Assembly: GCA_037349105.1 (NCBI GenBank)
Contig: JAYJMM010000038.1
Span: forward strand, 806,001 to 870,000
DNA length: 64,000 nucleotides
Source: Limnomonas spitsbergensis
Lineage: Eukaryota > Chlorophyta > Chlorophyceae > Chlamydomonadales
Direction: 5' to 3'
Below are positions 55,491 to 64,000 of this stretch, piece after piece (within the stretch, counting starts at the first letter, position 1; every line of letters starts with the position of its first letter). Both the position numbers and the translations under genes were made by a program. Below the pieces are notes generated by a model. The model saw only the letters and a list, made by a program, of their open reading frames with translations. It searched no databases and was not told the origin of the DNA.

Positions 55491-58400
55491 CTAGCGCCAC
55501 CTTGGCCCATCTATGGACCGCTCGCTGGGTGACATTGGCTTCTCTTCATCCAAGGAATATCTTTCTCCAAAAAGTCTCTCCCTCCAAGAAGCCTCTCGCG
55601 CCTCCTCCTCCTCATCCGCCTCTTCCTCCTCTTCCGTTTCATTCTCCTCTTCTGCTTCTTCCATCTCATTCTCCTCTTCTGCCGCATGCCTGTGATCTGT
55701 GACGAACATGTCTCCCATTTCCAGGGCGAACTTCTCCCACAGCACCACCTGCTGCGTCAGCACAGTGATCTGCTCCTCATCGGTCATGCAAAAGTACCCT
55801 GGCACAGTGATCAAGAACTTGCTCAGCTTGACCCTGGTGGCCACTGGCAGCCCTTCATAGAACATGTGCGAGACCGAGTGCCTTCTGCCAAAGTAGTCCA
55901 CTGCATCCCTGGAGATATGTAGCAACTCTGCTGTGGACAGGACTCTGTGCGCAAACGCCTCTACTGTCTCCTCTGGCTTGACCTCTGGATCCAAAGTGGT
56001 CTTGACTCCCAGCTTGATGTTGGTGATCGCGGATCTCTCATCCGAGGTCGGCTTTCCCACTTCCGCCTGAACCACCTTGATCCACAAAGTGAGCAGCGAG
56101 GCCTCGCAACACTGCTCCTCTGCTGGGGCGATCCACTGCTGCCTGATCCGTTCCACTTCTCTGGCAATTCTGTTTCCTGCATGGGGCGCCGCCCTGATGG
56201 CTGCCATCAGCGGCCCCACGCTAGCTGGCTTGCTGTCCCAAAGCTTGACCAGCGACTTGATCAGCAGTGTCATAGCTGACGGCGACTGGCACGATCCAGC
56301 TATTTCTCCGGCCACCACAGCCAGCGCTGGCTGGTCATCTGACATTGCCAGCCTGTTGTGCGATCCCCAGTATCCACACGCCTGGCAATATTTCCTGGCT
56401 GCAACTGCGCCTGGGTGCGACATATCCAGGACTGGCACGTTGCCTTGGATGGCTGGGATCTTGGTGACCTTGGCCACCCCTGTCAGCTGCAGGACCATCT
56501 GTTGCTGCAGCTGCAGGGTCACTCTCGCCTGCTCCCTGTCGATTCTCTTCATTTCTTGGTCGCTGGACTCCTGCCTGGTTCTTGGCCTGCGCCTGTCCGC
56601 TCCCCTTGGCTCTGAATCCGCTGATTCTGAGCGCGATCCATATCCACCTCCTCTGCCTCCTGATGGACTGCGACCTGGATAGTATCTGTCGAATCTGTTG
56701 TCATCGTCCTCCCGATCTTCCCGTGATGGCTGTCTGCCTGCTCTTCCTGCGGCGCTTCTACTCCCGTCGCGCGGCTGCCTCCCGGTCTTACTTCTGCCTG
56801 GTCTGTCGCCCGACCCGGGCCTCCAAGGATGTGCTCTGCCCGGTCCTGCCTGCCCTCTGGGCGGCTCCTGGCTTTGCCGATCCTGCTGTGCTCCCCTGCT
56901 GCATTCATCTGTTCCCCTGGGTGGCTCCTGGCTTTGCTGCCTTGGCTGTTCCCAGCTGTCTGCCTGCCCCCTGGGCGGCTCCTGGCCTTGCCGATTTGGC
57001 TGTTCCCTGCTGTCTGCCTGCCCCCTGGGCGGCTCCTGGCTTTGCCGGTACTGCTGTTCTTCACCGCTTGCTTGCCCCCTGGGCTGCCCTTGATTCTGCC
57101 TTCCTGGCTGCGTCCCTCCTGTGTAATTCCTGGCGTAGGAATCAGATTGCGTTTCCCCTCTGGTTTCCTGCCTTCTTGGTCCACTGCTGCGCACACTGCC
57201 TGCAAGCTCGTCCTGTTGTGTTCCTCTTGCTGCGCCCTCTTGCCTTTTCCTCAGGAACTCCTCCATGTAATCCACCTGGGTTTCCTGGCATGTGTTCTCT
57301 TTGTCCTCGATTATGCGCAGGAGTGCATAAGACTCTTGCCTGTTTGCTCTGCGCGTTGCTACGCCTTGCTCAGCCATCCTGGCCAGCGATCGGCTAGTCA
57401 ACTCCGCCCTTTCGCTGGCGGCTGGGCTACTGGCCCTGGGCTCTTCCCTGCCCCTTGGCCGCCCCCTGAGGCTTGGCTCGCTGCTGACCTCAAAAACCTC
57501 AGATCTGAGGGTTGGCGCGGTTCTTGCTTGCTGCTGCCACCTTTGGACTTCCCTGAGCTCCTCAGGCCGCTGCCCCGCTGTTTCAAATCCTTCCCATGCC
57601 TGGTCCTCCTCATCTTCTGGCTCGGATCCCGGTTCCACCTGATTTCCTGTTACCTCATTGCACCACTCATCTGCGAAGGCCTTAACAGCCAGGGCTGCTT
57701 CGCGTCCAGCCCTTCCCTTGGATACCTGTCCAAGGGCGCTTAACAGCGTCGCCCTGTCCTGCCCTGTGTGGGGGATACCCAGCATGGCCTTTGTTGCCCA
57801 TCCCCTCAGATGATGGGCCTTGAACTCCTCAATGGCTGTGACCTGGTCCTGGAAATGCAAGAACGTCCTGGAGCAAACTTGCTTCCACAGGTCTGTTGCC
57901 CACTGCAAAATTCCTGCCCAACCGATCGGTCCTTCTGACTCCTCATTGCCGCACACTACTCCCCCAGTCCCGGAGCGCTCTGGTTCTCTAGGTCTGGTAT
58001 CCTGCGCCTGTGCTGTACCTTGATAAAATCCGCGCAGGATTTCCTTGTGGCTGCCGCCTGCTCGCATCTGGCTGCTAGATCCCTCCTTGGGTGTCTGGAC
58101 AGGTCTGCCCACACTGGGCGTAAACTTGGACAGCGGCGTCCCGTAGACTGTGGATCCCGCCCCTCTTTTAACCGGCACCTCCATCGGCTGCTGACGGGCA
58201 CCTGTTGCGCGATTCTCCCAGATCCTGGCCAGCTCCACATCTGCAGGCACCGCAGCATGGATTGCTACCAGGCACACATTCCTGCTGCTGCTGATGTCCA
58301 CGTGTGCTGGCACCGGAGACCTGCTGCTCCTAGCTGCTTCCACGTTACTGTCAGCTGCCTTGCCTGCCATTGCCTGGCTGGACTTGCTGCAGCCGTCAGG

Positions 58401-60761
58401 GCCCAGACTCAGGCTAGGGCTGGCTTGACCCACTGGCCCACACGGCTCTGCTGAGCGGAAGCCCTCCTGCCTGGGCAATCTGGGCATGCACTCCTGGTGC
58501 TGCGGCGGCTGTGCCTCTTTTTTCGCCTCATGGCTGGTCTGCTCAGCCCCGTGCCCCCCGGGTAGTGCCACGTGCCATGTAACCATGGCTGTCTGCTGCA
58601 GCTGCTGCTCTTCCTCTTCCTCACCTGTAGGCAGCCGCGCCTGTAGGTTCTGTTTGGCATGTTCCAAGCAATGCTTCACCATCCTCAGCTGTCTGGTCAT
58701 CCTCATCTTCACTGCTATTATTGGCTGCTTGGCCACCCACAGCTGCCTGGCCATTCCTTTAAGCTTCTGCCGGTACCAATTAACCTTTTCCCTCAGCATG
58801 GGTATGGAGATTCCCTGCTCCTCTGACCTCTCAGGATTCTCTGCCGCCACCAGCTGTTTGCTGGCCTGCTGGGCCGCCCCTGGTTCTGATATTGGCACCT
58901 GGACCCCTCCTGGAGCTGCTGCCACTGGTGGTGTCACAGGCCCATCCTCTTCTGGCTGGTGCATCTGCACCAACACCGGCGCCTGCCTGTGCTCGTGGTC
59001 CTCAACCTCACTTGGGCCAACTGGTTCCTCAGCCACCTTTTGGTTCAGATTCTGCTCCCACGGATGCAGTTGGTCCGGCTCGCAGCCGTTGGCCACCACA
59101 GGTGTCACATGGGCTGCCTCCCTTGACAAACACAAACGTGACGCCTGCACCTGCAGTTGGCCTGGCTCACAGCCACCGATCCCTACAGGTGTCACATGAA
59201 TTGCCTCCCTCTGCAAGCACCATCGTGACGCCTGCAACTGCAGTTGGCCTGGCTCACAGCCACCGGCCACCCCAGGTGGCACAGGAACGTCCTCCATCTG
59301 AAAACACAGCCGTGACGCCTGCACCTGCAGTTGGCACGGCTCGTGGCCATCGGTCACCACAGGTGTCACAGGAACTGCCTCTCTCTGCAAACACAGCCGT
59401 GACGCATGCACCTGCAGTTGGCCTGGCTCACAGCCAGCGGCCGCTACAGGTGTCACATGGGCTGCCTCCCTCGGCAAACACAGCCGTGACGCATGCACCT
59501 GCAGTTGACCTGGCTCACAGCCACCGATCCCTACAGGTGTCACAGGAACTGCCTCTCTCTGCAAACCCAGCCGTGACGCCTGCACCTGCAGTTGGCATGG
59601 CTCGCAGCCACCGATCCCTACAGGTGTCACAGGAACCGCCTCTCTCTGCAAACCCAGCCGTGACGCCTGCACCTGCAGTTGGTGTGGCTCACAGCCACCG
59701 ATCCCTACAGGTGTCAGAGGAACTGCCTCCTTCTGCAAACACAGCCGTGATGCATGCACCTGCAGTTGGTGTGGCTCACAGCCACCGATCCCTACAGGTG
59801 TCAGAGGAACTTCCTTTCTCTGCAAACACAGCCGTGACGCCTGCACCTGCAGTTGGCTTGGCTCGGAGCCACCGATCCCTACAGGTGTCACAGGAACCGC
59901 CTCTCTCTGCAAACCCTGCCGTGACGCCTGCACCTGCAGTTGGCTCGGCTCGGAGCCACCGATCCCTACAGGTGTCACAGGAACCGCCTCTCTCTGCAAA
60001 CCCAGCCGTGACGCCTGCACCTGCAGTTGGCTTGGCTCGCAGCCACCGGTCACTGCAGGTGTCACAGGAACCGCCTCTCTCTGCAAACCCAGCCGTGACG
60101 CCTGCACCTGCAGTTGGCTTGGCTCGCAGCCACCGGTCACTGGTTTGGGTGAAAAAGCATTCCCTATCGGAACACAGTTGGTCAGGTGCAGCTGCTCGCT
60201 AGCTACCGGGCTATCCTGCCTGGGTGGGCCGGTACTCTCTGCCGTAATACAGTTGATCAGGTGCAGCTGCTCGCTAGCTACCAGGCTATCCTGCCTGGGT
60301 GGGCCGGCACTCTCTGCCGTAATACAGTTGATCAGGTGCCTGGGACTTGGCTCACTGTCACTGCTGAGGATATCAAACATGGACCAGCCGTTGGGGGACA
60401 CCTGATTACCTGGCTGCTCCATACACCCGGTCAATGCCTCCAAGGGTGCGCGCTGCTGGGGCACAGCCAGGCTCCTTAACCTCACCTGCTCCGGATCATT
60501 CTGGCCATCCCCATGGACTTCTGTCCAGTACAGATCCTGCTCTCCTTGCAACGCAGGGAATTCTTCTGTTAAGGTGATTACTGCGTCACACGCAACTTTC
60601 CACACTCCAGCGATCCACTGTCCTAGCATGTTCCACCCTATTGGCTGAGCCAGATCCTCCTTCCTTTTTACTGGGGGCCATTTCGCAGTGGCGTCTTTTG
60701 CTCTACCCACCGCCTGCAGATCTGCAGGTTTCCTGATCACCTGACCTCCATCACGGGGCAT
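55491..60761 (-). CDS. Gag-like protein of the split-repeat element (1,756 aa)
   Basis: Start taken at ATG 60759-60761; the frame extends 14 codons upstream to a GTG with no better start. Residues ~209-560 are twelve 29-residue repeats (GGCEPxQLQVQASRL...REAVPVTP). A central part is Gln/Glu/Pro-rich, followed by QSQEPPRGQA-type repeats and an Arg/Ser-rich stretch. Around residue 1458 lies a small Cys/His cluster (YCQACGYWGSH), not a canonical CCHC knuckle. Residues ~1560-1660 resemble a retrotransposon Gag core (EETVEAFAHRVLSTAELL; FYEGLPVATRVKLSKFL). The C-terminal ~60 residues are strongly acidic. A motif IGW...LQW/LGQW...LWK/VWK occurs twice (near 42 and in the middle). No enzyme motif is present. 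Length is several times a usual Gag. The identification as Gag is an inference from the C-terminal pattern and the element context. Confidence 0.6.
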   Translation of the reverse strand: MPRDGGQVIRKPADLQAVGRAKDATAKWPPVKRKEDLAQPIGWNMLGQWIAGVWKVACDAVITLTEEFPALQGEQDLYWTEVHGDGQNDPEQVRLRSLAVPQQRAPLEALTGCMEQPGNQVSPNGWSMFDILSSDSEPSPRHLINCITAESAGPPRQDSLVASEQLHLINCITAESTGPPRQDSPVASEQLHLTNCVPIGNAFSPKPVTGGCEPSQLQVQASRLGLQREAVPVTPAVTGGCEPSQLQVQASRLGLQREAVPVTPVGIGGSEPSQLQVQASRQGLQREAVPVTPVGIGGSEPSQLQVQASRLCLQRKEVPLTPVGIGGCEPHQLQVHASRLCLQKEAVPLTPVGIGGCEPHQLQVQASRLGLQREAVPVTPVGIGGCEPCQLQVQASRLGLQREAVPVTPVGIGGCEPGQLQVHASRLCLPREAAHVTPVAAAGCEPGQLQVHASRLCLQREAVPVTPVVTDGHEPCQLQVQASRLCFQMEDVPVPPGVAGGCEPGQLQLQASRWCLQREAIHVTPVGIGGCEPGQLQVQASRLCLSREAAHVTPVVANGCEPDQLHPWEQNLNQKVAEEPVGPSEVEDHEHRQAPVLVQMHQPEEDGPVTPPVAAAPGGVQVPISEPGAAQQASKQLVAAENPERSEEQGISIPMLREKVNWYRQKLKGMARQLWVAKQPIIAVKMRMTRQLRMVKHCLEHAKQNLQARLPTGEEEEEQQLQQTAMVTWHVALPGGHGAEQTSHEAKKEAQPPQHQECMPRLPRQEGFRSAEPCGPVGQASPSLSLGPDGCSKSSQAMAGKAADSNVEAARSSRSPVPAHVDISSSRNVCLVAIHAAVPADVELARIWENRATGARQQPMEVPVKRGAGSTVYGTPLSKFTPSVGRPVQTPKEGSSSQMRAGGSHKEILRGFYQGTAQAQDTRPREPERSGTGGVVCGNEESEGPIGWAGILQWATDLWKQVCSRTFLHFQDQVTAIEEFKAHHLRGWATKAMLGIPHTGQDRATLLSALGQVSKGRAGREAALAVKAFADEWCNEVTGNQVEPGSEPEDEEDQAWEGFETAGQRPEELREVQRWQQQARTAPTLRSEVFEVSSEPSLRGRPRGREEPRASSPAASERAELTSRSLARMAEQGVATRRANRQESYALLRIIEDKENTCQETQVDYMEEFLRKRQEGAARGTQQDELAGSVRSSGPRRQETRGETQSDSYARNYTGGTQPGRQNQGQPRGQASGEEQQYRQSQEPPRGQADSREQPNRQGQEPPRGQADSWEQPRQQSQEPPRGTDECSRGAQQDRQSQEPPRGQAGPGRAHPWRPGSGDRPGRSKTGRQPRDGSRSAAGRAGRQPSREDREDDDNRFDRYYPGRSPSGGRGGGYGSRSESADSEPRGADRRRPRTRQESSDQEMKRIDREQARVTLQLQQQMVLQLTGVAKVTKIPAIQGNVPVLDMSHPGAVAARKYCQACGYWGSHNRLAMSDDQPALAVVAGEIAGSCQSPSAMTLLIKSLVKLWDSKPASVGPLMAAIRAAPHAGNRIAREVERIRQQWIAPAEEQCCEASLLTLWIKVVQAEVGKPTSDERSAITNIKLGVKTTLDPEVKPEETVEAFAHRVLSTAELLHISRDAVDYFGRRHSVSHMFYEGLPVATRVKLSKFLITVPGYFCMTDEEQITVLTQQVVLWEKFALEMGDMFVTDHRHAAEEENEMEEAEEENETEEEEEADEEEEAREASWRERLFGERYSLDEEKPMSPSERSIDGPRWR
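59085..60137 (-). repeat. 87-bp coding minisatellite in the Gag-like gene
   Basis: Twelve tandem in-frame 87-bp units and a partial thirteenth. The opposite strand is also open across them, giving a 436-codon shadow frame that I reject. Confidence 0.9.
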
Positions 60762-60911
60762 CGTACCGTTCTCTTTTTTAACGCACTGCGCAGCACTTGC
60801 CACTCTCAGCAGCCTCTTCTGCGTCGCGTATTCTGGCCCACTGCCTAGGTCTCTGCGTCCCTTTCTATTGGCTCATGGAATTAAGCTGGGTAGGCCTCGC
60901 CTTTCTGCTTT

Positions 60912-61100
60912 TCTGCTCACTAATTTTAATCTGGCGGAATCCTCCTTCGCCCTCTTTTCTGCTCGCTGATTTTTAATCTGGCGGAATCCTCCTTCGCCCT
61001 TTTTTCTGCTTGCTGATTTTTAATCTGGCGGAATCCTCCTTCGCCCTTTTTTCTGCTTGCTGATTTTTAATCTGGCGGAATCCTCCTTCGCCCTTTTTAG
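60912..61100. repeat. 47-bp tandem repeat, four copies
   Basis: CTGGCGGAATCCTCCTTCGC starts at 60931, 60978, 61025 and 61072, exactly 47 bp apart, with TTCTGCTTGCTGATTTTTAAT between. Confidence 0.95.
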
Positions 61101-61651
61101 TACTTCCCACCTTTGCTGGCTGGGCTGCTTCTAGATGGCACACGTCCCGCGTGGATGTCTCGCGTCCTACGCGGAGGTATCCTCTTGCGTAGTGTCCGTT
61201 CAGCTCTGCGGTCCTGCGGGGATCCTTTGGTACACCCACAAAATTTCAAACCTGGATGTTCTATCCACAAGTTCACTTCTGTCAATGATGAAAGATTGGA
61301 TCCACCTGATCTCAATCTGCAGTCATACAGGTAATTATCTGCTGGATAAATTCCCAGCCAGATCTTCAAGCCTCTCCTGGACTAAACACTAAGCTGCCAC
61401 GCTCAATGCACAGGGAATCAAGCGGGGTTTATAACTTCACAACTGGATCTTCGAGCTTCTCCCCAAGGCTCTTCACAGCTGGAGTTTGCAAGATCTAATT
61501 TGGCGCGAAAAGCCCAAGCAGAATGCAGCGACAGAGGTGCTTTTTCAAGCAGTCCAAGGCGAACAATTCAAAAAAATATTCCAGGTCAGACAAGCTTAGC
61601 TTCCCTCAGCAAGGAACTCGTTGGCAAGCAGCTGATCAGGCTGCAATACCA

Positions 61652-61672
61652 CTTTTGTCCCTTTTGAAGGAC
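61652..61672 (-). promoter_or_regulatory. 21-nt inverted complement at the priming position
   Basis: Immediately inside B2. It is an exact reverse complement of 62091-62111 (in B2) and of 53775-53795 (in B1). In sense orientation the leader can pair back with a segment inside the upstream repeat, about 420 nt away. This is the place where a primer-binding site is expected; a TGGTATTGCAGCC word follows directly. Confidence 0.7.
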
Positions 61673-62311
61673 ACTGAGAGCGGGGATGCTCGGGGTTGCG
61701 AAGGAACGGCGACGGAGGTGACTTTGTCCGTGGGTTTTGTCGCCGGGCGGACTCAGCTGGAAGCTGGTACGCCGAGAGCTCCTGGTCGGCTTTGCGCCTC
61801 CTGGTCTATTTAGGTGAATATCTGCTTGGGACTGCTTGCTTGATTAGTCGTCTCCGATGGACGAGTAGTCAGGGATCGGCACCGTAGGTCGCGTGCTCTT
61901 CAGGGCGAGCTCCGTAGATCGCGTCGGCTGGGGATGACCAGTGATCTGGATGGGGCTCGCTTGTCACTTGCTTATGCTATCACCACTTTCCGTGGTGCTA
62001 GACTTGACTGAAGCGTAAGGTACTGACTTAGTGGCGAGCAAGGGCTAGTATCCGTGAGAGCTAGGCCTATACTCTTTACACCAGAGGCCTGTCCTTCAAA
62101 AGGGACAAAAGGTAGTAGCTTAGGCAATTGCCGGGATACAGGGACCCGGCAGGCCCAATTCAGAGTACAGATTATGCTAAATCACCCTGCGTAAGCGGGT
62201 TTCTAGGTCTCAGTTCAAATCCGGAGACTCCGCAGATAAGCTGCGGAGGCTCCGCGGCCGCTAACTGCGGTCTAAACGGTTCTGTCACGTATACGGTAAT
62301 ATACTGTGACA
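61673..62311 (-). repeat. Partial repeat B2 (639 bp)
   Basis: Matches 53388-53995 with a 31-bp insertion (ATCGGCACCGTAGGTCGCG... near 61875) and a few substitutions. Ends at GTGACA before CGCC. Confidence 0.9.
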
Positions 62312-62875
62312 CGCCCCACTGATCAGAAGGGAGAAGAGAAGAAACTAAAAAGGGGGCAAACAACAACAACAACAAACAAAAAAAGGACCAAAAGAGAAGG
62401 CCGGAAAGGCAAACGATACCGGCTCCTCAGAAACCCTACAGACTAACCCTCAACAATGCCCACAGCACAATCCACAAAAGCTAGTGCATCCCACCCCTGC
62501 TCAGCCTGGTACAGCTGGTGGAAGTTAGTGGCAGCGCCCGGAGGACCTGCCCATCTTCGCTCCCGTAACTGCTCCCGGACACTAGGGCACTGGAAGCACA
62601 CATGTAGCGCATCCTCCACCTGCTCGCTATCCCCCCGTGCCCAACTCCGCTGGCAGCAGCGTGCTTCTCGCCGCTGACCGTTGAGCTGTCCTCTGGTATA
62701 GTCAGCCTTGCTGATCGCGCCGAGCCGCAGTCGCAAATTGATGCACACACAAGCACACTCCCTCTGGCTAATGCGGCTCTTGGCTTGCGCCAGCTCGGCA
62801 CCCGCAGTGGACTGGAACCAGGCGCGGTAGGTCGCCGCAGATCTGTGCGGGAGGAGAGTGAGCCTTCATAAACGG
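62312..62875 (-). mobile_element. LINE C-terminal coding fragment, right part
   Basis: Continuation of the LINE split at 53144. The minus-strand frame from about 62845 to 62443 reads through YRAWFQS, ISQRECACVCINLRLR, then a Cys/His cluster RCCQRSW...EDALHVCFQCPSVREQL, and stops at 62443-62445. The H-V-C-F-Q-C-P pattern is typical of the zinc-binding tail after the reverse transcriptase of many non-LTR retrotransposons. The upstream reverse transcriptase is absent, so this is a 5'-truncated copy. Confidence 0.55.
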
Positions 62876-62889
62876 GACCGACCTGCCAT

Positions 62890-62960
62890 GATTAGCTTGA
62901 GCCAATGCAGGTTTTGTACTATCTGATCAAGTGGAAGGGCATCCGGGAAATAAGCGTTAT
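62890..62960 (+). pseudogene. Possible chromodomain remnant
   Basis: A short frame reads EPMQVLYYLIKWKGI, close to the YLVKWKGY core of chromodomains at the end of chromovirus pol. Homology does not extend further. It may be coincidence. Confidence 0.25.
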
Positions 62961-64000
62961 TCATACATGGTACTTGGTAATGCCAGAGGTATTACCCTTT
63001 GTAATATGGAGCGCACTTTTTGAAGTATGCCCGCCCGCCCTAATCAGATGTGGGTCAACGCTGATATTTACCGTCTCGATGACAACTCTCATCTATGTGC
63101 CTGCTTAAAACGGCTCGACCGTGTGGGCACGTGGCATGGCAGGCAGCCAGGCGGGTCAAGCAGGGCAGGCTTGAGGCCACCGGCCAGAGATTAGGATGAA
63201 GGCAATTGGTGGCTCTCAGAAACTTTGGAAGAGGACGCTAAAAAGCTTGGCTTTGGAGGAAGTATTGTAGGCAATCCTGATTTACACCTATAGGTGCAAA
63301 CTTGGGCTGGTGTGTGATCAAGTCATATCCTAATGACTCTCGAAACCTGATGACGTGCAGACAGGCTGCAGAGAGGGTCAGTCATGATCAGGGTGTTATG
63401 GTCCAGGTATCCCGGAGTTCAGCCCATGGGCTTTGATGCCTAGGTTATTGAAGTATGTTTGGATCCCGAAGATGCATAGTACAGGCACGGTTAGAGGGCA
63501 CCAGGTGAGCCGGGACAGAGACCAGAGGACAGAGATCTGATCCGGATCTGATAAGCATCCTGGCCAGATCTTGGGTACAATTTCACACATTGTTAATCCT
63601 CAGGTCGAAATCGGCCTCGTCCAATCCAAGCAAATAACTTACGTTTACCAGACCTCTCCACTCGCACACGTGTTATCTACTGCTGCTTGCGTGTTGTGAC
63701 ATTAAGCAAACATGGATGCCTCGGCGCTTCGGACACGGTAGCCGTGAATGGCAAGTTCCTGGGGATCGACTAGGGGAGCCTCACGAAGAGTTAATAGAAA
63801 CGAGCTAGCACAGACTGACGCGTCGGTATCTGGGCACCCTCGGTGCATGGGCACATGTATTGTGGATTTTGTTCCGCGCACAAGCAACCACGCTGTCCTG
63901 ACAGTCCTGCCATTCCTTTCAAATCACCTCATACAGGCGCTTACTCCCAACGCATCTAAATCAGACGATGGTCTGGAGCGATGCGACCTGCTCGAGGCTG
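62961..64000. other. No gene recognised
   Basis: Only short frames without domains. I see no repeats, tRNA or exon with credible splice sites. Confidence 0.4.

Larger units (their letters stand above)
60762..61672 (-). other. 5' leader of the split-repeat element
   Basis: 911 bp upstream of the Gag-like start. It contains the 47-bp repeats and, at its outer edge next to B2, a 21-nt segment complementary to part of B. No gene. Confidence 0.6.
53145..62311 (-). mobile_element. Gag-only retroelement with split direct repeats (9.2 kb)
   Basis: On the plus strand the order is A1 (53145-53387), B1 (53388-53995), GC, A2 (53998-54240), internal region (54241-61672), B2 (61673-62311). Read on the coding (minus) strand this is X-ORF-Y-GC-XY, the order of split direct repeats in PAT, kangaroo and Ngaro elements. 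Y copies are identical by eye; X copies differ by a 31-bp indel and a few bases. The outer ends are TGTCGC...GTGACA, flanked by CGCC on both sides. The related LINE copy at about 45057 shows the uninterrupted site (GAGGGCGCCCCAATGATCAG), which confirms a 4-bp duplication. The single long frame is Gag-like; no reverse transcriptase, integrase or tyrosine recombinase is seen. The alternative is a 7.4-kb element inserted without duplication into the second of two tandem LTR-like repeats. Confidence 0.8.

Noticed and set aside
56582..57743. Plus-strand frames of 271 and 304 residues rich in Leu, Pro and Cys
   Set aside because: Antisense shadow of the Gln/Arg-rich part of the Gag-like gene.
58892..60202. 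436-residue plus-strand frame with repeated S-H-x-S-L-Q-V-S
   Set aside because: It is the exact antisense of the 29-residue repeats in the Gag-like gene.

Overview
The window is nuclear DNA from a eukaryote, most likely a green alga. The only complete host gene is a six-exon gene for a plant-type HAD phosphatase with long introns and GTGCGT/GTGGGT donors. Arabidopsis-type TTTAGGG repeats recur, and the mobile elements are chromodomain Ty3/gypsy, LINE-like and split-direct-repeat types. No bacterial operon, ribosome-binding-site pattern or CRISPR array is visible. Most open reading frames in the window are shadows of repeats.

Layout. 1-6080: a 36-bp satellite decaying into degenerate copies, a 0.6-kb foldback element, and a 3.4-kb minisatellite with a ~20-bp unit and a 299-bp higher-order repeat. 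6421-30470: a tandem array of a 3,350-bp unit (six full copies, two enlarged by internal duplications, plus one partial). Each full unit carries tRNA-Val(AAC), tRNA-Val(CAC) or its pseudogene, a tRNA-His(GTG)-like gene on the minus strand, and a block of degenerate TTTAGGG repeats. This suggests a subtelomeric or telomere-associated repeat built around tRNA genes. 30470-37163: a 1-kb tandem duplication, a decayed tandem exon-intron module and other diverged repeats.

37164-44304: a complete, apparently very young Ty3/gypsy chromovirus on the minus strand. It has 403-bp LTRs that look identical, a 5-bp GTTAC target duplication and intact gag and pol. Gag and pol lie in one frame and are separated by a single TAG. 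44305-45480: a dispersed repeat interrupted by LINE 3'-end insertions. 45844-52580 (+): the HAD hydrolase gene. All four HAD motifs are present, one intron is GC-AG, and exons 3, 4 and 6 each have a decayed duplicate nearby.

52917-62875: a LINE 3' fragment split by a 9.2-kb element. That element has the repeat order X-ORF-Y-XY, as in split direct repeats of PAT/kangaroo/Ngaro elements, yet it has TG...CA ends and a 4-bp CGCC duplication. It encodes only a 1,756-aa Gag-like protein, with no reverse transcriptase, integrase or recombinase visible. 62900-64000: a possible chromodomain remnant and otherwise unassigned sequence.

The strongest candidates for something undescribed are the tRNA/telomere-repeat array and the Gag-only split-repeat element, which also has a 21-nt self-complementary segment at its priming position. 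All similarity statements come from reading and memory; no search was run.
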